64,000 nt of DNA. Source: Streptomyces mirabilis. Its GTDB lineage: Bacteria > Actinomycetota > Actinomycetes > Streptomycetales > Streptomycetaceae. The first letter of the stretch is position 1. The number at the start of each line of letters is the position of its first letter. Below, one piece after another: positions 37,392 through 45,647 of the stretch. The stretch spans positions 8,246,001 to 8,310,000 of the forward strand of contig NZ_CP074102.1 in the NCBI RefSeq assembly GCF_018310535.1, written 5' to 3'. Under the pieces are notes generated by a model. The model saw nothing but the letters and a program-made list of their open reading frames with translations, had not been told where the DNA came from and did not search any database. Made by a program: the position numbers and the translations under genes.

Positions 37392-38346
37392 CGCGTACGC
37401 CGTGCTGGTCGGCCTGCCGCGGGCCACGGCCCGCGAATTGGCGGACGCCTGCGGCTTGTCCACGCCGGCCGTGGCACGGCTCCTGGCCGCGCTGGTCAAC
37501 AACGGCCTGGCGACACGAGCGACCGGGCGGCCGCCCCGGTTCACCGCGGTGGCACCCGATGTCGCGGTCACCGCCCTCATCCGCCGACGGGAAGAGCAAC
37601 TGGGCGAGGCCCGGTTGCTGGTGCACCAGTTGATGGACGCTCACCGCGAGGCATCCCGGATCAGCCACCCCGACATGCCGGTCGAGCTGCTCACCGACCG
37701 CACCGATGTCATCGCCGCGGTACGGCGGCTGACCGCCGAGGCACGCCGCGAAGTACGGGTCTTCGACCGGCCCCCGTATGTCGACCGCCCGGGCAGCAAC
37801 TTCGAGGGACAGATCCAGCAGCAGCGCGCGGGCGTGGCGCACCGGGTGGTCTACGACCGTGCGGCGGTGGCCTGGCCGGGCCGTCTGAGCGGCGACATCC
37901 TGCCCAGCGTCCGGGCCGGCGAACAGGCGCGGGTCCGAGCCGAGTTGCCGCTCAAGCTCGTCATCTGCGACAGCCGGGACGCTGTTATCCACTTCAGTCT
38001 CGCGCAGGGCGGACAGTCCGCTGCCTACCTGGTGCACAGCTCGCCGATGCTGGTGGCCCTGGAGTCACTCTTCGAGGCGGAGTGGGAGCGAGCCGTTCCG
38101 GTGTCCGTGACGGGCCAGGCGCCGCACGCCGCTACCGCGGAGGAACCGGCGGCCGACGGACCCGACGTGGAGACCCGCCACCTGCTCACGCTGCTCGCCG
38201 CCGGGCTCACCGACGCCGCCATTGCCCGGGTCCAGGGCTGGAGCGAGCGCACCACGCAAAGGCGCATTCAGCGTGTGATGGCCCAGTTGGGTGCCCCTAC
38301 ACGCTTCCAGGCCGGCCTCCTCGCGGCTCGCCGCGGCTGGCTGTGA
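37351..38346 (+). CDS. TrmB/LuxR-type transcriptional regulator
   Basis: A 331-residue regulator. Residues 1-65 form a TrmB-like winged helix (ERAYAVLVGLPRATARELAD, LSTPAVARLLAALVNNGLAT). A middle domain (about 100-245) resembles a phospholipase-D-like or TrmB sensor fold (VELLTDRTDVIAAVRRLTAE). A C-terminal LuxR-type HTH (about 268-330) reads LLTLLAAGLTDAAIARVQGWSERTTQRRI. Such double-HTH regulators are found beside secreted hydrolase genes in Streptomyces. The divergent peptidase is the obvious target. Confidence 0.82.
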   Translation: MAFNVLGLTDETERAYAVLVGLPRATARELADACGLSTPAVARLLAALVNNGLATRATGRPPRFTAVAPDVAVTALIRRREEQLGEARLLVHQLMDAHREASRISHPDMPVELLTDRTDVIAAVRRLTAEARREVRVFDRPPYVDRPGSNFEGQIQQQRAGVAHRVVYDRAAVAWPGRLSGDILPSVRAGEQARVRAELPLKLVICDSRDAVIHFSLAQGGQSAAYLVHSSPMLVALESLFEAEWERAVPVSVTGQAPHAATAEEPAADGPDVETRHLLTLLAAGLTDAAIARVQGWSERTTQRRIQRVMAQLGAPTRFQAGLLAARRGWL

Positions 38347-38617
38347 CCGTGACCGCCGCACCCGAGTGCAGGGCGGTTTCTGCGGGAAATCGCGTCGTTA
38401 CGAACCGCTGACGAAGCCACCAGGTTCCGTTCTCGCGAACCTTGTCCATGGGAACACCTTGCCCACCAGCGCAAATGGTGTCGGGACGGAATGAGGAAAC
38501 AAGTTCCATTTCTCTCTGTCTTCTTTGGCTTATTTCAACTCCTTGGTCCAGTTGACTCGCATCAGGAAATCTCAATAGCGTGCACATGACCAAACTTGCG
38601 ACAGGGGGAACTGACCC

Positions 38618-38983
38618 GTGCACAGAAAAGCGATCAGCCTGTTCTTCGGAGCCGCGACCATCGCGGGCACCGTCGCCATGGGTGGCGTAGCTGAGGCGGC
38701 GACGCCCAACTCGACAACAGCGGACGTGACGCACCACGTCGTCTGGCAGTCGGGCAAAGTAAGCCCCATGCATGTCCCGAACCACGGCTTCAACACGTAT
38801 TCCTTTAACGGGGTGTCCTGGCGTGCAACGGTCACCGTCGATTACGGCCGCACCGGGGCGTGGACTCACTGCAGTGATGGCACGGACATCCATGGCCCGC
38901 TGCAGGGGCCCGGTTTCTGGGATTTCGGGGGCAGCTGCAGCGGTCACGGCACCATCACTCAATACGGCTGGTATGACGGCTGA
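38618..38983 (+). CDS. Small secreted protein, unknown family
   Basis: A 121-residue protein from a GTG with GGGGGAA before it. Residues 1-28 are a signal peptide (ISLFFGAATIAGTVAMGGVAEAA). The mature part is rich in Gly, His, Trp and Tyr (HHVVWQSGKVSP, GWYDG end) and contains one Cys pair (HCSDG, SCSGHG). No family was recognised. Promoter and upstream region occupy 38347-38617. Confidence 0.7.
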   Translation: MHRKAISLFFGAATIAGTVAMGGVAEAATPNSTTADVTHHVVWQSGKVSPMHVPNHGFNTYSFNGVSWRATVTVDYGRTGAWTHCSDGTDIHGPLQGPGFWDFGGSCSGHGTITQYGWYDG

Positions 38984-39038
38984 TGATTCTTCCGGAGGCG
39001 CGGCGGAAGACTGACTGCACCGAATAGACGGCAGTGGT

Positions 39039-39073
39039 GGTGTACCGGAATCTGATTCATTGTCCGGTACACC
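39039..39073. terminator. Hairpin after small secreted protein
   Basis: Perfect 11-bp arms GGTGTACCGGA and TCCGGTACACC with a 13-nt loop. It lies 56 bp after the secreted protein's stop codon. It may be a terminator, or the end of a lost mobile element. Confidence 0.6.
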
Positions 39074-39365
39074 GTCACCCGTGGAGGGCCACGCCTAATT
39101 TCGCGTCTCCCTTTTCGGTCGTGCGCGTAGCGCTCCGCTGTGCCGTCCTCTGTGACGCGCTCTTGAGGACGTGGCGATCGAGTAAGCGCTGGCTCCTGGT
39201 TTGCCGGGACCAGCACCGGACGTACGCCGATGTACTGGCCCCTGACCGGCTGTATCCCAGCGGAGCGCCGGCGGCAACGACCGAAGACCACGAACACGCC
39301 CGAGGGGACTGCACCAGCCCGCACCCGTGGCCCGCACTGGCCACGGTCATCGAAGGGCGCGCCGG
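39074..39365. other. Intergenic region, nothing firmly recognised
   Basis: About 290 bp between two convergent small-protein genes. Weakly transposase-like scraps may exist, but none could be supported. Confidence 0.4.
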
Positions 39366-39764
39366 CTAGTGGACGACGTGGACGGTCACCGGCGTGGAGG
39401 TGCGGTCCGTCTTCGCGTGCTGGTGGTGCTTGTCGGTCGAGTACAGCACTGAACGGAACTGCAGCTCGCCCGTGTGCGTGGCTTTCACGTTCGCTTGCGC
39501 ATCGCCGCTGAAGCTCCGCGTGACGGCGTGCCAGTGGCCCCAGTGGCCGGGTTTGCCGGACCGCTCCTGTATGACGAGCAGGGTGTACTGCTCGGCGTCG
39601 TCGTCGCCCTGGCCGTGTACCTTCACGACGTGGCCGGCATGCGCGGTGTGGGGGGTGGCCTGAATCGAGATGTCGCTCTTCGCGAACGCCGGGGACGCCG
39701 CCAGTGCTGCTGAGGCCACACCCAGCGCGCCGACCACCGCGAGCCGCTTCATACCAAGCTTCAT
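39366..39764 (-). CDS. Small secreted beta-sandwich-like protein
   Basis: A 132-residue protein with a signal peptide (GMKRLAVVGALGVASAALAA, cleavage near AFA-KS). The mature part begins SDISIQATPHTAHAGHVVKV, the usual opening of Ig-like secreted proteins of Streptomyces, and ends STPVTVHVVH. It is His-rich (HWGHWH, HHQHAK), so weak metal binding is possible. It starts at the ATG behind AGGAGAC. Function unknown. Confidence 0.7.
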   Translation of the reverse strand: MKLGMKRLAVVGALGVASAALAASPAFAKSDISIQATPHTAHAGHVVKVHGQGDDDAEQYTLLVIQERSGKPGHWGHWHAVTRSFSGDAQANVKATHTGELQFRSVLYSTDKHHQHAKTDRTSTPVTVHVVH

Positions 39765-40122
39765 GCTCAGGTCTCCTTGGACTTCTTCGTTCCCTTTGCG
39801 CCAGCTAGGGTTCATAGCTGCCCAATTGGCGCGCTTTCACCGAAGAAGAGTAGTCAGCGCGCTGAGAAGTTGGCCCCCGATTGTCACTACCTCGTAACTG
39901 ACGGCCGTCGAGCTGCAACCCGGTGACGTGGGCTGTCTCACCTGCCCTTGTCCCTCGCTTGCGAATCGGGGAAAGTCCGGTGAGACGGAGGCAAGATCCT
40001 GCGAGACGGGACACGGGCCAACGGTTCCCCATCGCCGACCACCTCGGTGGCGTCACAGGCAGGCGTCACTCGGGGACGGCCGCTGAACGCGAACGCTTCC
40101 TCCACACTCCCTCGGTCTCGCC
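39765..40122. other. Intergenic region, nothing recognised
   Basis: About 360 bp with the promoter region of the minus-strand gene and no supported gene. Its last part may belong to a lost upstream gene whose tail is the next feature. Confidence 0.4.
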
Positions 40123-40332
40123 GTGGAAACGGGTGCGAACATTCCGCCCGCCGAGACGTTCGGGCCGGGGCGGAGCATTCCCGACTACACCGTCGGCACC
40201 CCCGACAAACTGAACATCAGCAGCAGGTCGATCAGCGCGTCGAAGCCCACCAAACTGAGTGACATCCTGGAACCGAACATGGGCGCGTGCCGCGTTGTGA
40301 TCTGCCGCGAGCATGTGAACCCCAGGAGATGA
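40123..40332 (+). pseudogene. Tail of a putative secreted effector, N-terminus lost
   Basis: The frame ends SIPDYTVGTPDKLNISSRSI, SASKPTKLSDILEPNMGACR, VVICREHVNPRR. It has no own ribosome-binding site and reads like the C-terminal end of a longer protein. The following immunity-like gene begins three bases after its stop. The suggestion of a toxin tip rests on this arrangement and on ends of this kind being found before small orphan genes. It is a weak call. Confidence 0.35.
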
Positions 40333-40335
40333 GCG

Positions 40336-40752
40336 ATGGCGTACTACAACGACCTCAGCCCGTACGAGTACTCGGACGACGCGGACGAGACGGGTGAGGG
40401 CGCGGGCTCTGGCGCGTCCCTGCTGAACGTGGGGTGGCTCGCCGAGGGGCACGAGTTCTGGCGGGGCGACGTCCCCGAGGGATTCGTGGAAGCCCTCCTG
40501 GACCTGGCCAAGGACACGGTGAACGTCTACCGGGGCATGCACTTCTGCGACTTCTGCCCGACCTTCCAGGAAGCGCGGAAGAACGTCAGGTTCCGGGATG
40601 TGTTCATCGGCAGCGGAGAGGTCCATGTGCGGGGCGGCCAAGGCCGTGTCTACGCCGCCCCGGCGCTGGTCGTGCATTACGTGGCGGACCACGGATACCA
40701 GCCGCCGCGGGAATTCGTCGACGCGGTACTGGCGACGGGGGTGGGAAAGTGA
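40336..40752 (+). CDS. DUF7919-like small cytoplasmic protein (possible immunity protein)
   Basis: A 138-residue acidic protein beginning MAYYNDLSPYEYSDDADETG. Its core is LLNVGWLAEGHEFWRGDVPE and RGMHFCDFCPTFQEARKN, with a CxxC pair, and it ends YVADHGYQPPREFVDAVLAT. This pattern is known in streptomycete proteins of unknown function (DUF7919-like, tentative). A good CAGGAG site precedes the ATG. Acidity, small size and position behind the effector-like tail suggest an immunity role, not shown by sequence. Confidence 0.6.
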   Translation: MAYYNDLSPYEYSDDADETGEGAGSGASLLNVGWLAEGHEFWRGDVPEGFVEALLDLAKDTVNVYRGMHFCDFCPTFQEARKNVRFRDVFIGSGEVHVRGGQGRVYAAPALVVHYVADHGYQPPREFVDAVLATGVGK

Positions 40753-41033
40753 CGGTCGCACGCGCGGAACGCCGTTCCGCGGGTCCCGAGACCCTGGTGG
40801 ACGTGCTGCTGCGCTGGGCGTGGATCCGGCGCCGTACGCCCGGGCGGGACATCGCCGACTTCGACGGCGGGCAGCCGCTGCGGGTCGTCGGGTTCACGCA
40901 GAGCATCGGCGGCACGGCACAGTCTGGTAGATCTAGTCCTGAAGCTAATGGGGAAGTTCAGCGAGCCCGTGGTCGAGGACGAGCCGGTGTCGCCCACTCG
41001 ATTGGCGTCCAGGGGGTGGCGAAGAACCACTGA
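40749..41033 (+). CDS. Small hypothetical protein, translationally coupled
   Basis: A 94-residue reading whose GTG overlaps the stop of the previous gene (GTGA). The first ~55 residues look protein-like (ETLVDVLLRWAWIRRRTPGR, DIADFDGGQPLRVVGF). The tail (SGRSSPEANGEVQRARGRGR) looks shifted, so a frameshift near 40920 is likely. Function unknown. Confidence 0.4.
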   Translation: MTVARAERRSAGPETLVDVLLRWAWIRRRTPGRDIADFDGGQPLRVVGFTQSIGGTAQSGRSSPEANGEVQRARGRGRAGVAHSIGVQGVAKNH

Positions 41034-41043
41034 TCCGCGTTGC

Positions 41044-42066
41044 TCAGCCGACCGGTCCCGTCATCGCGTGCGGCCGTACCGCCGGTTCGAGCAGCGACAG
41101 TGTCCGCTGCTGCGCGTCGAGGGCGACGCGGATGCCGACCGGCATCGGCAGATTCGGGCCGGCATGTCCGAACTCGACGTTGCCCAGGACCGGGATGTCA
41201 CGGTCGCCGAGGACGTCGAGGACTATCTCGGGGAGGGTCGGGGACGCGTCAGGTGTCCCGAGCCCGTCGATCGCGTGCGGGACGCCCACGACCATGCCGG
41301 AGATCCGATCAAGGATGCCGCAGTGCCGCAGCACCTGTAGATAGCTCCACACATACGATGCCTGGCCGCCCATCTCCTCCCAGAACAGCACCGCGCCGTC
41401 GAACCATTCGAGCGGCAGCGCGAAAGGCGTCGCCTGCGCCAGCACGATGCGGTTGATCACCCCTCCGATCAGCCGGCCTTCGGTGCGACCGGCACGCCAG
41501 CACTCCCACGACGGGGTGGCCGGCAGCGCACCGATCGCCTCGTCACTGGTCAGCAGCCTTGAGTAGAGCTTCTCAAGCACCGCTTGGCGCGCTGCGGGCG
41601 CAGCCTGCCAGTGCCCGCCGAGTCCAGGGGTGGCCAAGTCGGCATGGAAGCCGACCAAACCCGTGCGCGCATAGAGCACCAGATGCAGCAGTGAGATGTC
41701 GCTGTAGCCGAGGATCGGCTTGGGGTCGGCAGTGATCGCCTCGACGTCGATCAGGTCGAGGTAACCGAGCGCCGTCTGACCGCCGTCATGCGCGATGATC
41801 GCGCGCACTTCCGGATCACGCAGTAGTCCATTGAACTCCTCGGCGATCTCCGCCGGCCGAGCCGCGCTCCACCAACGGTGCAGCCCTGCTTCGAGCAGCG
41901 GTGCCCGACGCACGCGGAATCCCATCCGCTCCAGCACGACCACCGCCTGCTCGAGATCGGGCTCGTAAGCGGCATGGAGCGGCCCGGACAGCGATGCGAC
42001 AACAACGAGATCTCCGGGCCTCAGGGCACGAGGTCGAAGCAGTTGAGGCAGTGCAGAACCGCTCAC
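41044..42066 (-). CDS. S66-family LD-carboxypeptidase-like protein (MccF-like)
   Basis: A 340-residue serine peptidase of family S66. The core begins LRPGDLVVVASLSGP. The nucleophile lies in the elbow GYSDIS near residue 120, the catalytic Glu in VLFWEEMGG, and the His in VEFGHAGPN near the end, so the triad is complete. Family members trim tetrapeptides of the cell wall or, as MccF, cleave microcin C-type amides to give immunity. Which applies here is not clear. The GTG at 42066 is chosen because upstream residues do not fit the family. Confidence 0.83.
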   Translation of the reverse strand: MSGSALPQLLRPRALRPGDLVVVASLSGPLHAAYEPDLEQAVVVLERMGFRVRRAPLLEAGLHRWWSAARPAEIAEEFNGLLRDPEVRAIIAHDGGQTALGYLDLIDVEAITADPKPILGYSDISLLHLVLYARTGLVGFHADLATPGLGGHWQAAPAARQAVLEKLYSRLLTSDEAIGALPATPSWECWRAGRTEGRLIGGVINRIVLAQATPFALPLEWFDGAVLFWEEMGGQASYVWSYLQVLRHCGILDRISGMVVGVPHAIDGLGTPDASPTLPEIVLDVLGDRDIPVLGNVEFGHAGPNLPMPVGIRVALDAQQRTLSLLEPAVRPHAMTGPVG

Positions 42067-42187
42067 CGGCGCAGTATCCCGACACGCGCAACGACACGCG
42101 ACCCATATACCGATCGACCGCCCAGCAGACCCAACCCGCACAGCCCCCAGCTGGTTCCCATCCATGAGCCGACCCCGGGGGAATTAC

Positions 42188-42545
42188 GTGAGCGCCCACA
42201 GCCGGCGCGCGGTTACGCAGTGCCGCTGCGGCTCCGAGAGGACCATCGCCGGGCAGACTCGTGTGCTGGCGTTCGGCGGCCTGGCCCCGTTCGTCGCCGA
42301 AGGGCTTGACTGGTTCGCGGACATGACGGACTCCGGCGTGGCGTCCCTACGTGCTGCCACCCAGGGGCGCGCGGCGAAGGAGAACTACGAGGCGGGTGCC
42401 GAGTACGACCCGGAGATGTTCACCCCGGCCGATCATGCCGCACTCTCTGATGCGTGGTCCTGGTTCGGCGACGTCGTCGGTCCAGCCGCGGAGGCCGGCC
42501 CGGGCGGGCTCATAGACGACGACCTTGCCTACGTCGCCCCGTGGG
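42188..42545 (+). pseudogene. Alpha/beta hydrolase fragment
   Basis: It reads LAFGGLAPFVAEGLDWFADM, TDSGVASLRAATQGRAAKEN, DPEMFTPADHAALSDAWSWF and DDDLAYVAPWGFDLAD, the middle part of a hydrolase. The nucleophile region before and the His region after are missing. It stops at about 42545 against a gene fragment on the other strand. Confidence 0.7.
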
Positions 42546-42740
42546 GATTCGACCTCGCGGATGCCGACCCCCTCCAGGGTCCACAGATAGTGGTGGGTGA
42601 GCGGGGCGGCCTTGACGGTGACGGTGGTCCAACCGGCGGGCACGGCCGGTTCGGGGCTTCCCCAACTCCAGTCCGTTGAGCAGCTGATCACTGTCGAGGC
42701 GGGCGGCGGTGTATAGCCGCACCGGTTTCACCACCGCCGG
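42545..42740 (-). pseudogene. Zinc-type alcohol dehydrogenase N-terminal fragment
   Basis: The minus strand reads VVKPVRLYTAARLDSDQLLN and, in another frame, PAGWTTVTVKAAPLTHHYLW, TLEGVGI, the start of an MDR alcohol dehydrogenase. The rest is absent. Together with the hydrolase fragment it marks a deletion or inversion joint. Confidence 0.6.
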
Positions 42741-42845
42741 CACCCCTGAGAACGCTCTGAAACCGCGCTGAATGGGGGGTCGGCCACGCTCTGCGGCATG
42801 ACGACGACGGCCCCGCTAGGGGTAGCGGCCAGGGAGGGGATCACC

Positions 42846-43310
42846 ATGAACGGCCTGCGACTGATCCGTCGGCACGCGGCGGCCTTCGGGCGCTTCGCAG
42901 GGCTGGGCAGCGGGGTCACCGTGGCTGCCTCGGCGGCCCTGGTCCTGCTTTCGCAGTGGATCCCGTGGATGGCGGCGAACGCGCTGACCACCGTCGCCTC
43001 CACCGTGGTCGCCACCGAGCTGCACGCCCGCGTCTCGTTCGGCCACGGACGGCCCGGTCTGGCCGGCCACCTGAAGAGCGCGGCAACCATTGCCCTCGGC
43101 TGGCTGGTCACATCCGCCGCGGTCGGCTCGCTGGCCGTGCTCCGTCCCGGCGCCGGACTCGTCCTGCAGCAGACGGTGTACCTGTCGGCCACCGCGTTAG
43201 TCGGGATCGGCCGCTATCTCGTGCTGCGTCTGGCTGTGTTCGCGGAGCGCGCCCCGAGGCCCCGGACCGGCGGCGTCCGGTTGCGGGCCGCGTACGACGC
43301 GGCGGCGTGA
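42846..43310 (+). CDS. GtrA-like membrane protein
   Basis: A 154-residue protein with four predicted membrane helices (FGRFAGLGSGVTVAASAALV, MAANALTTVASTVVATEL, TIALGWLVTSAAVGSLAVL, QTVYLSATALVGIGRYLVLR). The family takes part in moving lipid-linked sugars or in surface polysaccharide synthesis. The ATG at 42846 has a strong GGGAGGGG site and is better than an ATG 16 codons upstream. The C-terminal tail is basic. Confidence 0.78.
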   Translation: MNGLRLIRRHAAAFGRFAGLGSGVTVAASAALVLLSQWIPWMAANALTTVASTVVATELHARVSFGHGRPGLAGHLKSAATIALGWLVTSAAVGSLAVLRPGAGLVLQQTVYLSATALVGIGRYLVLRLAVFAERAPRPRTGGVRLRAAYDAAA

Positions 43311-43550
43311 GGGCCGACGGGGAAAGTACTGCGGCCCGGCGCCGGGGCGGGCGACGCGTCCCTCGGGGATCGGCAGTAGCGGATGGACGTGCGGCTGGCC
43401 GTCGGCCTCGTGGGTCGACGGCCAACCGCACGGCGGCCCGTTCCGCAAGGCGGCGGCTGTCGGGGGGGATCAGGTCGAGGGTGCCGGCGAAGTCGGTGAG
43501 CGGGGGAGTGGCTACGAGCCCTGCTGGCCTGTGTCGATCGGGTTGGCTGG
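43311..43550. other. Intergenic region, nothing recognised
   Basis: No supported gene. It adjoins the inverted repeat that follows. Confidence 0.4.
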
Positions 43551-43644
43551 ACCAGATCATCTGAGACGGGACACCTGTTGCCTCTCGCGGCCTCTCCCCG
43601 TGTCGTGTCTCCAAGGATCTGGTCCCCGTCTCAGATGATCTGGT
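43551..43644. repeat. Near-perfect 22-bp inverted repeat, ~50-bp spacer
   Basis: The left arm (43551-43572) starts ACCAGATCATCTGAGACGGG. The right arm (43622-43644) is its complement with one extra C. GGATCTGGT recurs twice more nearby (about 43614 and 43667). No transposase is present. It could be joined ends of a lost element, a MITE, or a protein-binding site. Confidence 0.8.
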
Positions 43645-43830
43645 CCTTTTCGCGTGTGCCCTCAAGGGATCTGGTTCACCGGTGTGTTCGAAGCGGCCGG
43701 CGCTCGTTGAGTGATGCCTTCCGCGTACAGGCCATGATGCTCCGTGACGTGTTCCACCCTCTTGGCGCGGGGCCGATGGCGGCGGGGATGAGCTCGCGGC
43801 GATTGTGCTGCCCAGGGGCGTACCGCCTGG

Positions 43831-44310
43831 TCACTTCCTGCGGTGATTGTCTTGCGTGGCTGGACTGTCGTTCGCCCGGTCGGGACGGGCCGCCCACTGG
43901 AGGAGGAAACGCAGTGCTTCCTGGGAGGGAGAGTCGGGTGGGGCGGTGTACGCGACCAGTTGCTGGTCAGGTTGCGTGTCGACGGAGAACTGCTGAACGT
44001 CCAGGGTGATGCTGCCCACGACGGGGTGGAGGTAGGTCTTGGCGAGCTGGCGCGGCCCACGGACCCGGTGGCCTGCCCACCAGGTGCGGAAGTCCGGATC
44101 GCGCAGGCTCAGCTCGCCGATCAGCGCGGCGAGGGCCTGGTCTTTGGGGTGGCGGCCGGCTTCCATGCGCAGAACAGCCACGCACTCGCGCGCGGCTCGC
44201 GGCCAGTCCGCGTACAGCGCGCGGTAGGCGTCGTCGAGGAAGGTCATCCGGATCAGGTTGCGTTCGGCCGGGGCGAGCGCGCCGAAGTCGGTGAGCAGGG
44301 CGGCCGCGCC
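43831..44310 (-). pseudogene. XRE/MmyB-type regulator, C-terminal half only
   Basis: It reads LLTDFGALAPAERNLIRMTF, LDDAYRALYADWPRAARECV, RDPDFRTWWAGHRVRGPRQL and VVGSITLDVQQFSVDTQPDQ, the MmyB-like ligand domain. The XRE HTH and the start are gone; the frame runs into antisense of a hydrolase at about 44310. It cannot bind DNA. Confidence 0.85.
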
Positions 44311-44583
44311 TTCACCTGGTCCAGCGTCGACCGCATGGCCGTCTTCGACTCCTTCCGCTTCGTCCACCTGATCGCGCCGCGCCCGCTCCTCATGATCGTC
44401 GGACGCGAGGCGGTGACCTCCTGGATGAGCGTCGAAGCGTTCCAGAACGCCCGCGCCCCGAAGGAGCTCCACTGGCTCGACGGCGCCAGCCACGTCGACC
44501 TCTACGACAAGGAGCCGTACGTCGGGCTCGCGGTCGAGAAGCTGACCGACTTCTTCCGGGCCCAGCTGGCCGACACCGAGTAG
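44311..44583 (+). pseudogene. Alpha/beta hydrolase, C-terminal end only
   Basis: It reads DSFRFVHLIAPRPLLMIVGR, EAVTSWMSVEAFQNARAPKE and LHWLDGASHVDLYDKEPYVG, ending FFRAQLADTE. The acid and His of the triad are present, but the nucleophile half is missing. XRE/MmyB genes are usually divergent from such a gene, so one deletion removed both N-termini and the shared promoter. Confidence 0.85.
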
Positions 44584-45020
44584 ACGTCAGGGCGGGTCGC
44601 CGATGTGGGCGCTCTACCAGCCCGACGGTGTGCTGAACCGGACCGGACCACCCGAGACAGCGTCCGGCATCCATACACCCGGGACCACATCAACCGAGAT
44701 GCCCAGCAGCCCCACGTCTCAACTGAACTGGTGCCGCACGTCACCGGGCCCGGCTGGGGCCGGATCGTTCGTGACGGGACACCCCGTCCCGTCACGCTGA
44801 TGCAGCCCGCGGCATCACCTCCAGCCGTTAGGCCTGCGCAGTTGTTCACCTGTCGGCTAGCGGGCTTTGCGTTGCAGGGCCTGCGACTTGGCGACCTTCC
44901 TCCTGCGGTATTGCCGGCCCAAACCCCTTTCGGGCACCGTCGAAACGATGGTCAGAGCGACGGCGCGCAGCCGATGGTTATGTCCTTTCCGTCGACCGGT
45001 TCAGACATAGGGGGAATGAC
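44584..45020. other. Intergenic region
   Basis: About 440 bp before the I36-type gene. It holds one clear hairpin (44771-44795) and probably the I36 promoter. No gene is supported. Confidence 0.5.
44771..44795. terminator. Perfect 10-bp hairpin
   Basis: GTGACGGGAC, loop ACCCC, then GTCCCGTCAC. It is about 190 bp after the hydrolase remnant and may have been its terminator. Confidence 0.6.
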
Positions 45021-45392
45021 ATGCGCAAAATCTCGCTCGGCGTCGCCGCGTTGGCTACCGCGGCGACCGCCGTCGTGGCGATGTGCGGCGCGGCGCGGGC
45101 GAAGCCCGCTGAAGGCGACTGGAATGGTTGCCCTTACGGGGCCGTCTGCATCTGGAGCCAGGACCGCAACCCGTACCTCGACCCCCACCCGACCAACGTG
45201 TACTGGAGCTACGGCGCCCACAACCTGAGCAACCAGTACGGCGACCACTACGTCTTCAACAACCAGTACGGCGGCGCCGGCATGAGCCTGTGCACCGGCT
45301 ACAACGGCGTCGGCTGCCACGTGGCGCTCGAGGTGCAGGAAATCGGGAGCTTCGACCTGACGCCCTACAACTCGGTCACCCTCAACCGGTAG
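45021..45392 (+). CDS. Secreted peptidase inhibitor family I36-like protein
   Basis: A 123-residue protein with a signal peptide (ISLGVAALATAATAVVAMCG, cleavage near ARA-KP). The mature part has the beta-gamma-crystallin pattern of I36 inhibitors (CPYGAVCIWSQ, YWSYGAHNLSNQYGDHYVFN, four Cys). Members block metallopeptidases or are simply extracellular binders. The ATG follows GGGGGAA. It is monocistronic. Confidence 0.8.
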   Translation: MRKISLGVAALATAATAVVAMCGAARAKPAEGDWNGCPYGAVCIWSQDRNPYLDPHPTNVYWSYGAHNLSNQYGDHYVFNNQYGGAGMSLCTGYNGVGCHVALEVQEIGSFDLTPYNSVTLNR

Positions 45393-45647
45393 CCCATCCA
45401 CTGCCCGGGGGCCGCATTCGAAACCGCGAACGGCGGTGCCGAATGCTCGCGTCGTAGCCATCGGCCACCCCTGGACCGTGTACGGACCAGTCTTCCCCCT
45501 GTCGTCGTGGCCAGGTTGTGTCCCCCTGAACGTCATCAGCGCTCATGATTCCCTGGCTGGCACGGCCGTCTGCTGACTGGTCCAGGTATCGGGAGGAGGT
45601 GAGGAAGAGGGGGCGGCCTCAGGTACATGATGGGCCTCAGTGGTCCG
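45393..45647. other. Intergenic region between convergent genes
   Basis: No gene was seen. The region must contain the ends of both transcripts, but no strong hairpin was noted. Confidence 0.4.
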
